From positions 62,001-126,000 of the forward strand of contig JADKBO010000018.1 in the NCBI GenBank assembly GCA_016715105.1: a DNA stretch of 64,000 nucleotides, written 5' to 3'. The translations under genes were made by a program, and so were the position numbers. Below are positions 56,845-64,000 of the stretch, piece after piece; position 1 is the first letter of the stretch; each line of letters begins with the position of its first letter. This DNA comes from Saprospiraceae bacterium. Its GTDB lineage: Bacteria; Bacteroidota; Bacteroidia; Chitinophagales; Saprospiraceae. The notes under the pieces were generated by a model that was given only the letters and a program-made list of their open reading frames with translations, had not been told where the DNA came from and made no database searches.

Positions 56845-58071
56845 TTGCCGGCCATTTTCAAAAATCTTACATTTTGGGTATTATCTTCCATATGCTTAGG
56901 CATTGCCATAGGTCATTTTTTTCCTGAGGTTGGAATTTCCCTCAAGGTTATTGGCACTTGGTTTATAGATTTAGTCAAATTATTTATAGCCCCAATCATA
57001 TTTTTAACCATTGTTTTGGGGTTTGTAGGCATGGACGATTTAAAGAAAGTCGGGAAAGTTGGCCTGAAAGCGCTCATTTACTTTGAAGTTGTCACGACCT
57101 TTGCCTTGATCATAGGAATCATCGTTGCATATGTCATTCAACCAGGAAGAGGACTCATACCACCAGTAGAAAGTGCCTCAAATGATGTTGCAAGCTATGC
57201 AGAGAAAGCCAAAGAAGGTGTCGATTGGATGGCTTTTTTTGCGCATAATATCACTATACAAGTATTGGTTCTTTCTATTGTTGTGGGCATTTTATTGAGT
57301 AAATACCAAGGCAGACAAAAACATAGGATTGTAGGTGTTCTGCAAAAAACAGCTCATTTTGTATTTTTAGCCTTGAAGTGGTTGATGTATTTGTCACCTT
57401 TAGGCGCTTTGGGAGGAATGGCATTTACCATTGGGAAATATGGTCTTGCCTCATTATTACCTCTTGCAGAGTTGATGATAACCGTGTACACAACCATGGC
57501 CATTTTTATCTTTCTGGTTTTAAGACAAATTTTGAAATATTATCAAATTGACATCATGAAATTCCTCAAAATCATCAAGGAGGAATTATTGATTGTGCTG
57601 GGTACTTCATCTAGTGAAGCTGCTCTGCCAAACCTCATGCAAAAATTGGAGCTGATGGGTTGTCATAAATCTGTAGTAGGTTTAGTCGTTCCTTCTGGAT
57701 ATTCCTTTAATCTGGACGGTACAACTATCTATTTATCGATGGCTACCATTTTTTTGGCACAGGTTTATAACGTCTCATTGGATTTCGGACAAATGTTGAC
57801 CGTTATTGGTGTTTTGATGGTAACCTCCAAAGGTGCAGCCGGAGTTACAGGCAGTGGATTTGTTGTATTAGCATCCACTTTGTCTGCATTAGGAACTATC
57901 CCTATCGAAGGGCTAGCTCTCTTACTTGGGGTAGATAGATTCATGTCTGAAGCAAGGGCTATTACCAATTTTATCGGGAATGGAGTGGCAACTATTTTTA
58001 TTTCCAAGATGGAAGGATCGTTTATACCAAACGATGAATACGAAATAGCATCCACACAAAAGGCAGCATAG
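56845..58071 (+). CDS. dicarboxylate/amino acid:cation symporter (DAACS)
   Basis: The 408-residue protein has about eight membrane helices and two re-entrant hairpins. VLGTSSSEAALPNLMQKLE (HP1, serine-rich) and GYSFNLDGTTIYLSMATIFLAQ plus TSKGAAGVTGSGFVVLASTLS (TM7/HP2) are the GltP/GltT substrate and sodium site motifs. The start is TTG: an in-frame stop at 56821 and lack of an ATG rule out alternatives. Substrates are acidic amino acids or C4 dicarboxylates. A bidirectional terminator separates it from ilvE. Confidence 0.93.
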   Translation: MPAIFKNLTFWVLSSICLGIAIGHFFPEVGISLKVIGTWFIDLVKLFIAPIIFLTIVLGFVGMDDLKKVGKVGLKALIYFEVVTTFALIIGIIVAYVIQPGRGLIPPVESASNDVASYAEKAKEGVDWMAFFAHNITIQVLVLSIVVGILLSKYQGRQKHRIVGVLQKTAHFVFLALKWLMYLSPLGALGGMAFTIGKYGLASLLPLAELMITVYTTMAIFIFLVLRQILKYYQIDIMKFLKIIKEELLIVLGTSSSEAALPNLMQKLELMGCHKSVVGLVVPSGYSFNLDGTTIYLSMATIFLAQVYNVSLDFGQMLTVIGVLMVTSKGAAGVTGSGFVVLASTLSALGTIPIEGLALLLGVDRFMSEARAITNFIGNGVATIFISKMEGSFIPNDEYEIASTQKAA

Positions 58072-58083
58072 TAGAACATAAAT

Positions 58084-58120
58084 AAAAAAGGCCCTATTTA
58101 CGTGAAATAAAGCCTTTTAT
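58084..58120. terminator. bidirectional terminator between the symporter gene and ilvE
   Basis: AAAAAGGC and GCCTTTT arms enclose an inner TATTT/AAATA stem. A-rich left and T-rich right flanks let it work on both strands between the convergent genes. Confidence 0.6.
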
Positions 58121-58140
58121 AATTTTATAATTTTTTAAAA

Positions 58141-59223
58141 TTAAACTGCAAAATTTGGTTCGTCTGCAGTAACTTCTTCTACCCAACCAAATTTATCTGG
58201 AAGAGTTTGAGTCTTTAAACCTTGAATGGTATCATATAACATTGGAGCGATTTGGAATTGTTTTGCGTCCAAATTAATAATGTCATTTTTGTATTTTAAT
58301 TCAGAAACATAGGCAATTACCGCTGCGGTTCCTGCACCAAAAACTTCTTTGAGTTCACCAGTTTTTCCAGCTTGCATGATTTCTTCAATTGTGATAGGCC
58401 TAGTTTCTACGTCATAACCTTTGTCTTTCAAAATATGAAGTATAGAATCTCTAGTTATTCCCTTAAGAATTGCTCCATCTGTTTCTGGGGTTAATATTTT
58501 ATTGCCAACCACAAAGAAAATATTCATGGTTCCAACTTCTTGAATATATTTAAATTCTTTTCCATCCAGCCACATGACTTGATCATAACCTTGGGCTTTT
58601 GCTTCTTGTGCAGGAAGTAAAGAAGCAGCATAATTTCCAGAAGTCTTGGCTTCACCTACACCACCTTGAACAGCTCTCACGTATTTTTCTTCTGCTTTCA
58701 ATTTTACTGGAGCAGAATAATAAGCGCCAACGGGCAATAAAAGAATCATAAATTTATATGTCTCAGAAGCGCGTACTCCTAAAAACTCATCGGTCGCAAA
58801 TAAGAACGGACGTATATATAAAGAACATCCAGCAACATCTGGTATCCAATTTTTATCTAGATAAACCAATTTTTTCAAACCTTCCATAAACAACTCTTCA
58901 GGCACTTCTGGCATACACATCCTTCTGGCAGACGCATTGATACGGTCAACATGTTTATGAGCTCTGAAAAGCAGTGGATTGCCATCTGCAGATCTATTGG
59001 CCTTCATTCCTTCAAAAATTGATTGGCCGTAGTGCAGTGCTGCATTACCAGGGTGAATAGATAAATTGGCAAAAGGTCTGATTACCACATTCGTCCACTT
59101 ACCATCCACATAATCAGCTTCTAACATGTGGTCGGTAAAAACCTTTCCGAATGGTATGTTGTGGAAATCAATTTCATCTACTCTTGATTTTGCAATTTTC
59201 TCGATTCTGATATCTAGTGCCAT
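58141..59223 (-). CDS. ilvE: branched-chain amino acid aminotransferase
   Basis: This fold-type IV PLP enzyme interconverts Leu, Ile and Val with their keto acids. The PLP lysine is probably Lys193 (GEAKTSGNYAAS). ALHYGQSIFEGMKA, LYIRPFLFATDEFLG and YIQEVGTMNIFFVVG are the eukaryote-like BCAT signatures. The 360-residue length fits the long BCAT form rather than the E. coli form. A TATATTTG box lies 30 bp before the ATG. Confidence 0.95.
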   Translation of the reverse strand: MALDIRIEKIAKSRVDEIDFHNIPFGKVFTDHMLEADYVDGKWTNVVIRPFANLSIHPGNAALHYGQSIFEGMKANRSADGNPLLFRAHKHVDRINASARRMCMPEVPEELFMEGLKKLVYLDKNWIPDVAGCSLYIRPFLFATDEFLGVRASETYKFMILLLPVGAYYSAPVKLKAEEKYVRAVQGGVGEAKTSGNYAASLLPAQEAKAQGYDQVMWLDGKEFKYIQEVGTMNIFFVVGNKILTPETDGAILKGITRDSILHILKDKGYDVETRPITIEEIMQAGKTGELKEVFGAGTAAVIAYVSELKYKNDIINLDAKQFQIAPMLYDTIQGLKTQTLPDKFGWVEEVTADEPNFAV

Positions 59224-59652
59224 AGCTGTTGTTTTATAAAATATAGGTAATGCAAATATAAGCTAAATTAGTAATATATAACGATTTCAAGACTGAATGT
59301 TTCAAAACAATATTTTCCACTTTGCAACATAGCCTTCTATAAAGAACGGTTTAAGTCTTCAATATATTGATGCAAAAGGAGGAGATTTCACGAAGAATTT
59401 CAGAAAAAAATCAGAATCTTGATGTCAATTTGACAACTATGACCTTTATATTAAAATAGAAGTGGATTTTTCGATGTGAACAAAGTTTCTTTAAATACCA
59501 TATAATTTGACCCAGAAATAGTCTTACACTATTTTTTTCACGCCTTTAAAGCATTCTTTCAATCATCTTTTCACTTTCGTCTTTTTTCTTCCGAACTATT
59601 GTGTATATATTCATGCCGTTAAAATTTAAATCATTCAAATCATAAAGTCACA
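59224..59652. other. gene-free region between ilvE and thuA-like gene
   Basis: This 429-bp region has no convincing coding frame or hairpin. The only clear element is TATATTTG (59260-59253, minus strand), the likely -7 box of ilvE. No promoter box was seen before the ThuA-domain gene. Confidence 0.4.
59253..59260 (-). promoter_or_regulatory. -7 box of ilvE
   Basis: TATATTTG on the minus strand matches TAnnTTTG and lies 30 bp upstream of the ilvE ATG at 59223. Confidence 0.45.
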
Positions 59653-60408
59653 ATGGCCCGTATCTTATCTATTGCATGTTTGTTGTTTACAATCATTTCA
59701 TTAAATGCTCAAAAGAAGGAGTTTTCGGTACTTCTTTATACTAAAACTGCTGGATGGCATCATGAATCAATCCATGAAGGAGTCACTGCAATCAGAAAGC
59801 TTGGAGAAGAACATTTTTTTACTGTCGATTGGCAGGAAGATGCCTCTAGATTTAATGACAAAGGTTTAGAAAATTTTGATGCCGTGATATTCTTGAGTAC
59901 CACTGGAGATATTTTTAATGAAGAGCAACAAGGAGCTTTGGAACGATTTATCAAAAAAGGAAAAGGTTTTGTGGGTATTCATGCCGCTGCTGACACAGAA
60001 TATGAGTGGCCTTGGTATACACAATTGGTCGGACGCATGTTTAGAATCCATCCCACCATTCAAACTGCAAAATTGCAAATCAAAGACAGTAAATTTCCTG
60101 GGATGCAGAGCTTTAAGGATGGTCAATTATGGACTGAGGAATGGTACCAATATAATGAAGAAAAAGTAACAGGTTTGAATTACCTAATGTCAGTTGATGA
60201 AAAAACGTATAATCCAAAAGCCAATTGGGGAAGAGTTGCAGGTGATGGTATGGGAGACTTCCATCCTATTGCTTGGTATCATAATTTTTATGGAGGCAGA
60301 TCATTTTATACTGGTTTAGGCCATATGCCTGCTACCTGGGAAATAAAAGAATTTATGGATCATCTTTTCGGAGGTATCTATTGGGCGGCTACAGGAAAAG
60401 GTCTTTAA
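59653..60408 (+). CDS. secreted ThuA domain protein
   Basis: A signal peptide (residues 1-19, ending SLNA) is followed by VLLYTKTAGWHHESIHEGVTAI, FLSTTGDIFNEEQQGALERFIKKGKGFVGIHAAADTEYEWPWYTQLVGRMF and PIAWYHNFYGGRSFYTGLGH, the ThuA (trehalose utilisation) domain, which has a class-I glutamine-amidotransferase-like fold. Such proteins are common in Bacteroidota sugar-related clusters, but no sugar genes are next to it. The substrate is unknown. Confidence 0.9.
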   Translation: MARILSIACLLFTIISLNAQKKEFSVLLYTKTAGWHHESIHEGVTAIRKLGEEHFFTVDWQEDASRFNDKGLENFDAVIFLSTTGDIFNEEQQGALERFIKKGKGFVGIHAAADTEYEWPWYTQLVGRMFRIHPTIQTAKLQIKDSKFPGMQSFKDGQLWTEEWYQYNEEKVTGLNYLMSVDEKTYNPKANWGRVAGDGMGDFHPIAWYHNFYGGRSFYTGLGHMPATWEIKEFMDHLFGGIYWAATGKGL

Positions 60409-60602
60409 AAAGAACTGAAGCACGTTGTGTTTTAAATTGATAGCAGTTTGAGTAAGCTATTTTTCACCTTGTTTGCCGATAAATATTTTGGAAAAGTAAA
60501 TTCTTTTTGATGCACTTGGTTGATTTACAGTTCAATTTTAAACATCAAAAACAATCTTTCTTTCTAATTGATAAAACTGCATAAAATAAAGATAAAAAAA
60601 CT

Positions 60603-60767
60603 TACTTTTGCAGCGGATGCTATTGTTTAAACACCTTATGGGAGCCTGCTTTTTTCTTTAAATTTTATTTAAAAGAAAAGTTTATCCCCAGACAGTTGAA
60701 TCCGATAAATAAACAAATATTAAGAGCTGTAATTTTTGGAATCTTTCCATTATTACAGCTTTTTTTA
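60603..60767 (+). ncRNA. candidate small RNA with own promoter and terminator
   Basis: TACTTTTG (60603-60610) gives a plausible start near 60614. The 5' CGGAT (60614-60618) can pair with ATCCG (60700-60704), and an internal hairpin (arms around 60649-60681, with GGGA/TCCC further out) can form. AGCTGTAA/TTACAGCT (60725-60732 with 60753-60760) and a run of seven Ts make a terminator. The predicted transcript is about 150 nt. Its length and end pairing recall 6S-like RNAs, but I cannot make that identification. No coding frame explains the stretch. Confidence 0.4.
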
Positions 60768-60875
60768 TTCTGGTAATTTTGAATAAGGCGTATAAAATTG
60801 GAGTTTTAAGGAAATAAAAACACTGTGAAGCTTCAGGAGGGTAAGAAAATCTTTCTTTTTGCTTTAAAAAAACTT

Positions 60876-60883
60876 TACATTTG
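60876..60883 (+). promoter_or_regulatory. -7 box of the aconitase gene
   Basis: TACATTTG fits TAnnTTTG and lies 75 bp before the aconitase ATG. It comes after the candidate small-RNA terminator, so aconitase would be transcribed separately. Confidence 0.45.
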
Positions 60884-60958
60884 TGCGCATTCAATACACC
60901 CCCATTGCCGGTGAATAATGCAAAATATCAATACATTTGAATTACAAAAATAAGATTT

Positions 60959-63226
60959 ATGGTTTTTGACTTAGAAATGATTAGGTCGGTATATGCTGCA
61001 ATGCCGGCGAAAGTAGATAGTGCAAGGAAAACCTTGGGCAGACCACTTACACTTGCAGAGAAAATTCTTTATTCACATTTGCACACTTCATCTCCTGCAG
61101 CCGATTTTGGTAGAGGTAAAGATTATGTATTTTTTGCACAGGATCGTGTAGCTATGCAAGATGCAACAGCGCAAATGGCTTTATTGCAATTTATGACTTG
61201 TGGTCGAAAACAAGTTGCTGTACCTTCAACAGTACACTGTGATCACCTTATACAAGCCAAAATAAATGGTGCCGTTGACTTAAAAGGTGCAATGGACATC
61301 AATTCTGAAGTTTATGATTTCTTGGAGTCAATTTCAAATAAATATGGCATTGGTTTCTGGAAGCCAGGAGCAGGTATCATTCACCAAGTAGTTTTAGAAA
61401 ATTATGCATTTCCTGGAGGTATGATGATCGGTACTGATTCACATACGCCAAATGCCGGTGGTCTAGGTATGGTCGCTATTGGTGTTGGTGGTGCTGATGC
61501 TGTTGATGTAATGGCAGGAATGGAGTGGGAACTCAAAATGCCTAAATTGATAGGTGTAAAATTGACTGGAAAAATGTCTGGTTGGACTTCACCAAAAGAT
61601 GTGATTTTGAAGGTCGCAGGTATATTGACCGTAAAAGGAGGTACAGGTGCTATTGTTGAATACTTTGGCGAAGGGGCTAAAAATATGTCTTGCACTGGTA
61701 AAGGTACCATCTGTAACATGGGTGCTGAAATTGGAGCGACTACTTCAACTTTTGGATATGACGCTTCCATGAGTAGGTATCTTGCTTCTACAGGTAGAGC
61801 AGAAGTTGCCAAACTTGCTGACGAAATAGCATCTTATCTTACAGGTGATGATGAAGTCTATGCAAATCCAGCATTGTATTTTGATCAAGTCATCGAAATA
61901 AATCTTAGCGAATTAGAACCACACATCAATGGACCTTTCACTCCAGATTTAGCTACCCCTATTTCGAAAATGAAGGAGGTATTGAAAGAAAATGATTGGC
62001 CGGTGGAAGTTAAGGTAGGTCTTATTGGCTCGTGTACCAACTCTTCTTATGAGGATATTTCAAGAGCAGCTTCTATTGCAGAGCAAGCTTTGAATAATCA
62101 TTTAACAACTGTATCAGAATTTACCATTACTCCAGGATCTGAGCAAGTAAGGTTTACAATTGAAAGGGATGGTTTTATTGATACATTCGAAAAAATTGGT
62201 GCTTCTGTATTTGCGAATGCTTGTGGACCATGTATAGGACAATGGGACCGTGCTGGTGCAGATAAAAAAGAAAAAAATACCATCATTCACTCATTCAACA
62301 GGAATTTCTCAAAAAGAGCGGATGGTAATCCCAATACACATGCATTTGTAGCTTCTCCTGAAATTGTAACTGCTGTTGCATTGGCTGGAAGGTTGGATTT
62401 CAATCCTTTGACTGACGCGTTGATCAATGCAAATGGAGAATCAGTAATGCTTTCAGAACCAACAGGTTTTGAATTACCTCCTAATGGATTTGCAGTAGAA
62501 GATGCTGGTTACCAGGCTCCAGTAGAAGATGGATCTGGAGTTGAAGTGAAAGTAGACCCAAATTCTGATCGTATACAGTTGCTTACACCATTCAAAACCA
62601 TCACTGTTGATGATGTGACGAATATGAATATTCTTATCAAAGCCAAAGGAAAGTGTACAACGGATCACATTTCTATGGCAGGACCTTGGTTGACTTATAG
62701 AGGTCACTTAGAAAACATTTCAAACAACTGTTTGATTGGTGCAATCAATTACTTCAATGATGAAAGCAATAAAGTACTGAATTATGTTACCAATGCTTAC
62801 ATGCCAGTACCTGATTCAGCAAGAACTTACCAATCAAATGGGATTGGAACCATAGTTTTTGGTGAGGATAATTATGGGGAAGGTTCATCAAGAGAGCATG
62901 CCGCAATGGAGCCAAGATTTTTGGGTGTCAAGGCAGTAATGGTGAAATCATTTGCAAGAATTCACGAAACAAATCTTAAGAAACAAGGTATGTTGGCCTT
63001 GACCTTTGCCAATCCATCAGATTATGATCTCATCAGACAAGATGATAAAATAACAATTCTCGGTTTTGAAACAATGGAAACTGGCAAGCAATTGCAAATC
63101 CAATTGGATCATGCTGACGGTACTTCGGAGGTTATCAATGCAAACCATACATACAATGAAGCTCAAATTGGTTGGGTAAGATTTGGCTCAGCGCTCAATG
63201 AAATTAGGCACAAACTCATTAAATAA
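60959..63226 (+). CDS. aconitate hydratase (mitochondrial-type)
   Basis: Aconitase converts citrate to isocitrate in the TCA cycle with a [4Fe-4S] cluster. The cluster cysteines are visible: Cys359 (LIGSCTNSSYED), and Cys422 and Cys425 (ANACGPCIGQW). Substrate-site motifs include TDSHTPNAGGLGM, GKCTTDHISMAGPW and YGEGSSREHAAMEPRFLG, the swivel-domain signature. At 755 residues it is close to the mitochondrial ACO2 form and shorter than AcnA (about 890). A terminator follows the stop. Confidence 0.96.
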   Translation: MVFDLEMIRSVYAAMPAKVDSARKTLGRPLTLAEKILYSHLHTSSPAADFGRGKDYVFFAQDRVAMQDATAQMALLQFMTCGRKQVAVPSTVHCDHLIQAKINGAVDLKGAMDINSEVYDFLESISNKYGIGFWKPGAGIIHQVVLENYAFPGGMMIGTDSHTPNAGGLGMVAIGVGGADAVDVMAGMEWELKMPKLIGVKLTGKMSGWTSPKDVILKVAGILTVKGGTGAIVEYFGEGAKNMSCTGKGTICNMGAEIGATTSTFGYDASMSRYLASTGRAEVAKLADEIASYLTGDDEVYANPALYFDQVIEINLSELEPHINGPFTPDLATPISKMKEVLKENDWPVEVKVGLIGSCTNSSYEDISRAASIAEQALNNHLTTVSEFTITPGSEQVRFTIERDGFIDTFEKIGASVFANACGPCIGQWDRAGADKKEKNTIIHSFNRNFSKRADGNPNTHAFVASPEIVTAVALAGRLDFNPLTDALINANGESVMLSEPTGFELPPNGFAVEDAGYQAPVEDGSGVEVKVDPNSDRIQLLTPFKTITVDDVTNMNILIKAKGKCTTDHISMAGPWLTYRGHLENISNNCLIGAINYFNDESNKVLNYVTNAYMPVPDSARTYQSNGIGTIVFGEDNYGEGSSREHAAMEPRFLGVKAVMVKSFARIHETNLKKQGMLALTFANPSDYDLIRQDDKITILGFETMETGKQLQIQLDHADGTSEVINANHTYNEAQIGWVRFGSALNEIRHKLIK

Positions 63227-63251
63227 TGGGTTAAATTGAAAGTAAATTTTA

Positions 63252-63295
63252 GAAAAAAAGCCAGTTCTTCAAGAAGATTTGGCTTTTTTTTTTTA
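63252..63295. terminator. terminator after the aconitase gene
   Basis: AAAGCCA and TGGCTTT arms enclose a TTCTTC/GAAGA inner stem, followed by a run of ten Ts. The A-rich left flank lets it also end the lipoprotein gene coming from the right. Confidence 0.8.
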
Positions 63296-63360
63296 GAACA
63301 ACATATTGCATAAATATATTACGTGTATCATCTTCCAGATGAATTTAAATATGCTCAGTA

Positions 63361-63948
63361 TTAAAAAATACCAAAAAATTTTCCATTTGACACTACATGA
63401 TCACCTTGTCCATCTCCAAAAATGCCATAAAAAGGAGAGGCCGTACCTTTAAATATTAAATCAAGACTGATGGCATTATTGTCATTTACCACATTTGTCT
63501 TAATGGTAATGTTTGATTGACTCAAGCCTCCTAATGTGTAAAAATAAGTATTATCAATAATGATTCTCACTTCGTCCAATTGCCCATAAAATTCGTTGTT
63601 GGCATCAGTTTTACTAGCATAGTCCCATGAATTTTCTAAAAAATCCAGTTTCTGGTTGGCAACATTGGCTTTGAACATCCATATTGAAAAATTAATGTTT
63701 TTTCCGTTTTGCAATTCAACTTTAAAAACTAGTTCTTGAGTAATGTTTGAAGAGTCTGCAAGAGCGTATTGACTAAAAGATTTGGTGTCGCTAATTAATT
63801 TATATGACTTTACTTTGGAGAAATAATTATCTGGAGAATTGATGCGCTCAATAGAAAATTCCAATATTTGGTTATCTACGATTTCTTCAGGTTTTGAGCA
63901 AGAAGAAAAGATAAAAACACTTACCAACAAAAGAAAGGATTTTTTCAT
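63361..63948 (-). CDS. hypothetical lipoprotein
   Basis: I choose ATG at 63948 (MKKSFLLLVSVFIFSSC), which gives a standard signal with lipobox FSSC (Cys17) followed by SKPEE; the frame extends upstream to 63996 without a better start. The mature part is about 178 residues and beta-rich (QILEFSIERINSPDNYFSKVKSYKLIS; FKVELQNGKNINFSIWMF). I recognise no family. It is convergent with aconitase. Confidence 0.72.
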   Translation of the reverse strand: MKKSFLLLVSVFIFSSCSKPEEIVDNQILEFSIERINSPDNYFSKVKSYKLISDTKSFSQYALADSSNITQELVFKVELQNGKNINFSIWMFKANVANQKLDFLENSWDYASKTDANNEFYGQLDEVRIIIDNTYFYTLGGLSQSNITIKTNVVNDNNAISLDLIFKGTASPFYGIFGDGQGDHVVSNGKFFGIF

Positions 63949-64000
63949 TTTTAAAAATTTAGGGGAAGAATAAAAAAATAAAACGTTTAAAAACAATGAT

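Noticed and set aside
1..64000. Mobile elements, prophage or defence islands
   Set aside because: No transposase, integrase, terminal repeats, phage genes or known defence genes were recognised; composition and gene content look like core chromosome.

Overview
The window looks like chromosomal core DNA from a Bacteroidota species, most probably a member of the Saprospiria. This rests on sequence traits: low GC; several secreted proteins ending in type IX secretion (T9SS) C-terminal sorting domains (S8 protease, TadG-like protein, CHRD protein); lipoprotein signals; a short primary sigma factor without region 1.1; many promoters of the Bacteroidota type (TAnnTTTG, sometimes with TTG 17-23 bp upstream); eukaryote-like ribonucleotide reductase subunits; and DUF3667, START-like and TlpA/DUF4369-type proteins. 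No insertion sequence, prophage, CRISPR array, toxin-antitoxin pair or recognisable defence system was found.

Layout. 1-6 kb: a truncated YpdA-like flavoprotein, a zinc-less DksA/TraR-like protein with a strongly acidic tail, the ppk1-purB pair and a DUF697/SHOCT protein. 6-10 kb: a tight leftward operon of deoxynucleoside kinase, YggS, an FdhF/YdeP-type molybdoenzyme and YjbQ. 10-16.3 kb: gatC with an ABC ATPase, purC, a degenerate Nudix-like protein, a T9SS subtilase and a MarC protein. 16.4-19 kb: a DtxR/MntR regulator with metal ABC transporter binding protein and ATPase but no permease. 19-22 kb: a leftward RidA-AroE-proline dehydrogenase-TraB/GumN operon. 22-30 kb: an RsmF-like rRNA methyltransferase, a TlpA-like lipoprotein, a helix-hairpin-helix beta-barrel protein, a MATE exporter and an M48 lipoprotein protease. 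30.2-32.7 kb: tRNA-Gly, tRNA-Leu, prmC and corA. 33-41 kb: nrdB-nrdA, a potassium channel with a zinc ribbon, a TMTC-like TPR membrane protein and the primary sigma factor. 41-52 kb: START-like protein, M43 protease, two DEAD-box helicases, two large T9SS surface proteins and a DsbA/FrnE protein. 52-56 kb: an alpha-oxoamine synthase/SDR/VOC operon that could make sphingoid or sulfonolipid bases. 56-64 kb: two lipoproteins, a DAACS symporter, ilvE, a ThuA protein, a candidate small RNA and aconitase.

Genes that probably work together: purB and purC (purine synthesis); nrdAB and the deoxynucleoside kinase (dNTP supply); the MntR/ABC genes (metal uptake); the oxoamine synthase and SDR (long-chain base synthesis); and the sigma factor with the many TAnnTTTG boxes seen across the window.

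A striking property is the number of single-base indels: seven genes (purB, the S8 protease, marC, the RsmF-like gene, the HhH barrel gene, prmC and the TadG-like gene) carry nine apparent one-base lesions, at least six of them in A or T runs. Several of these genes are normally essential or fully conserved on both sides of the shift, so uncorrected long-read sequencing error is the likeliest explanation. These genes are annotated over their full reconstructed span. No clearly new multi-gene system was found. The best novelty candidates are the TadG-like T9SS protein, the sRNA-like locus before aconitase, the acidic-tailed DksA-like protein, and structured operators before ppk1, the DtxR gene and tRNA-Gly.
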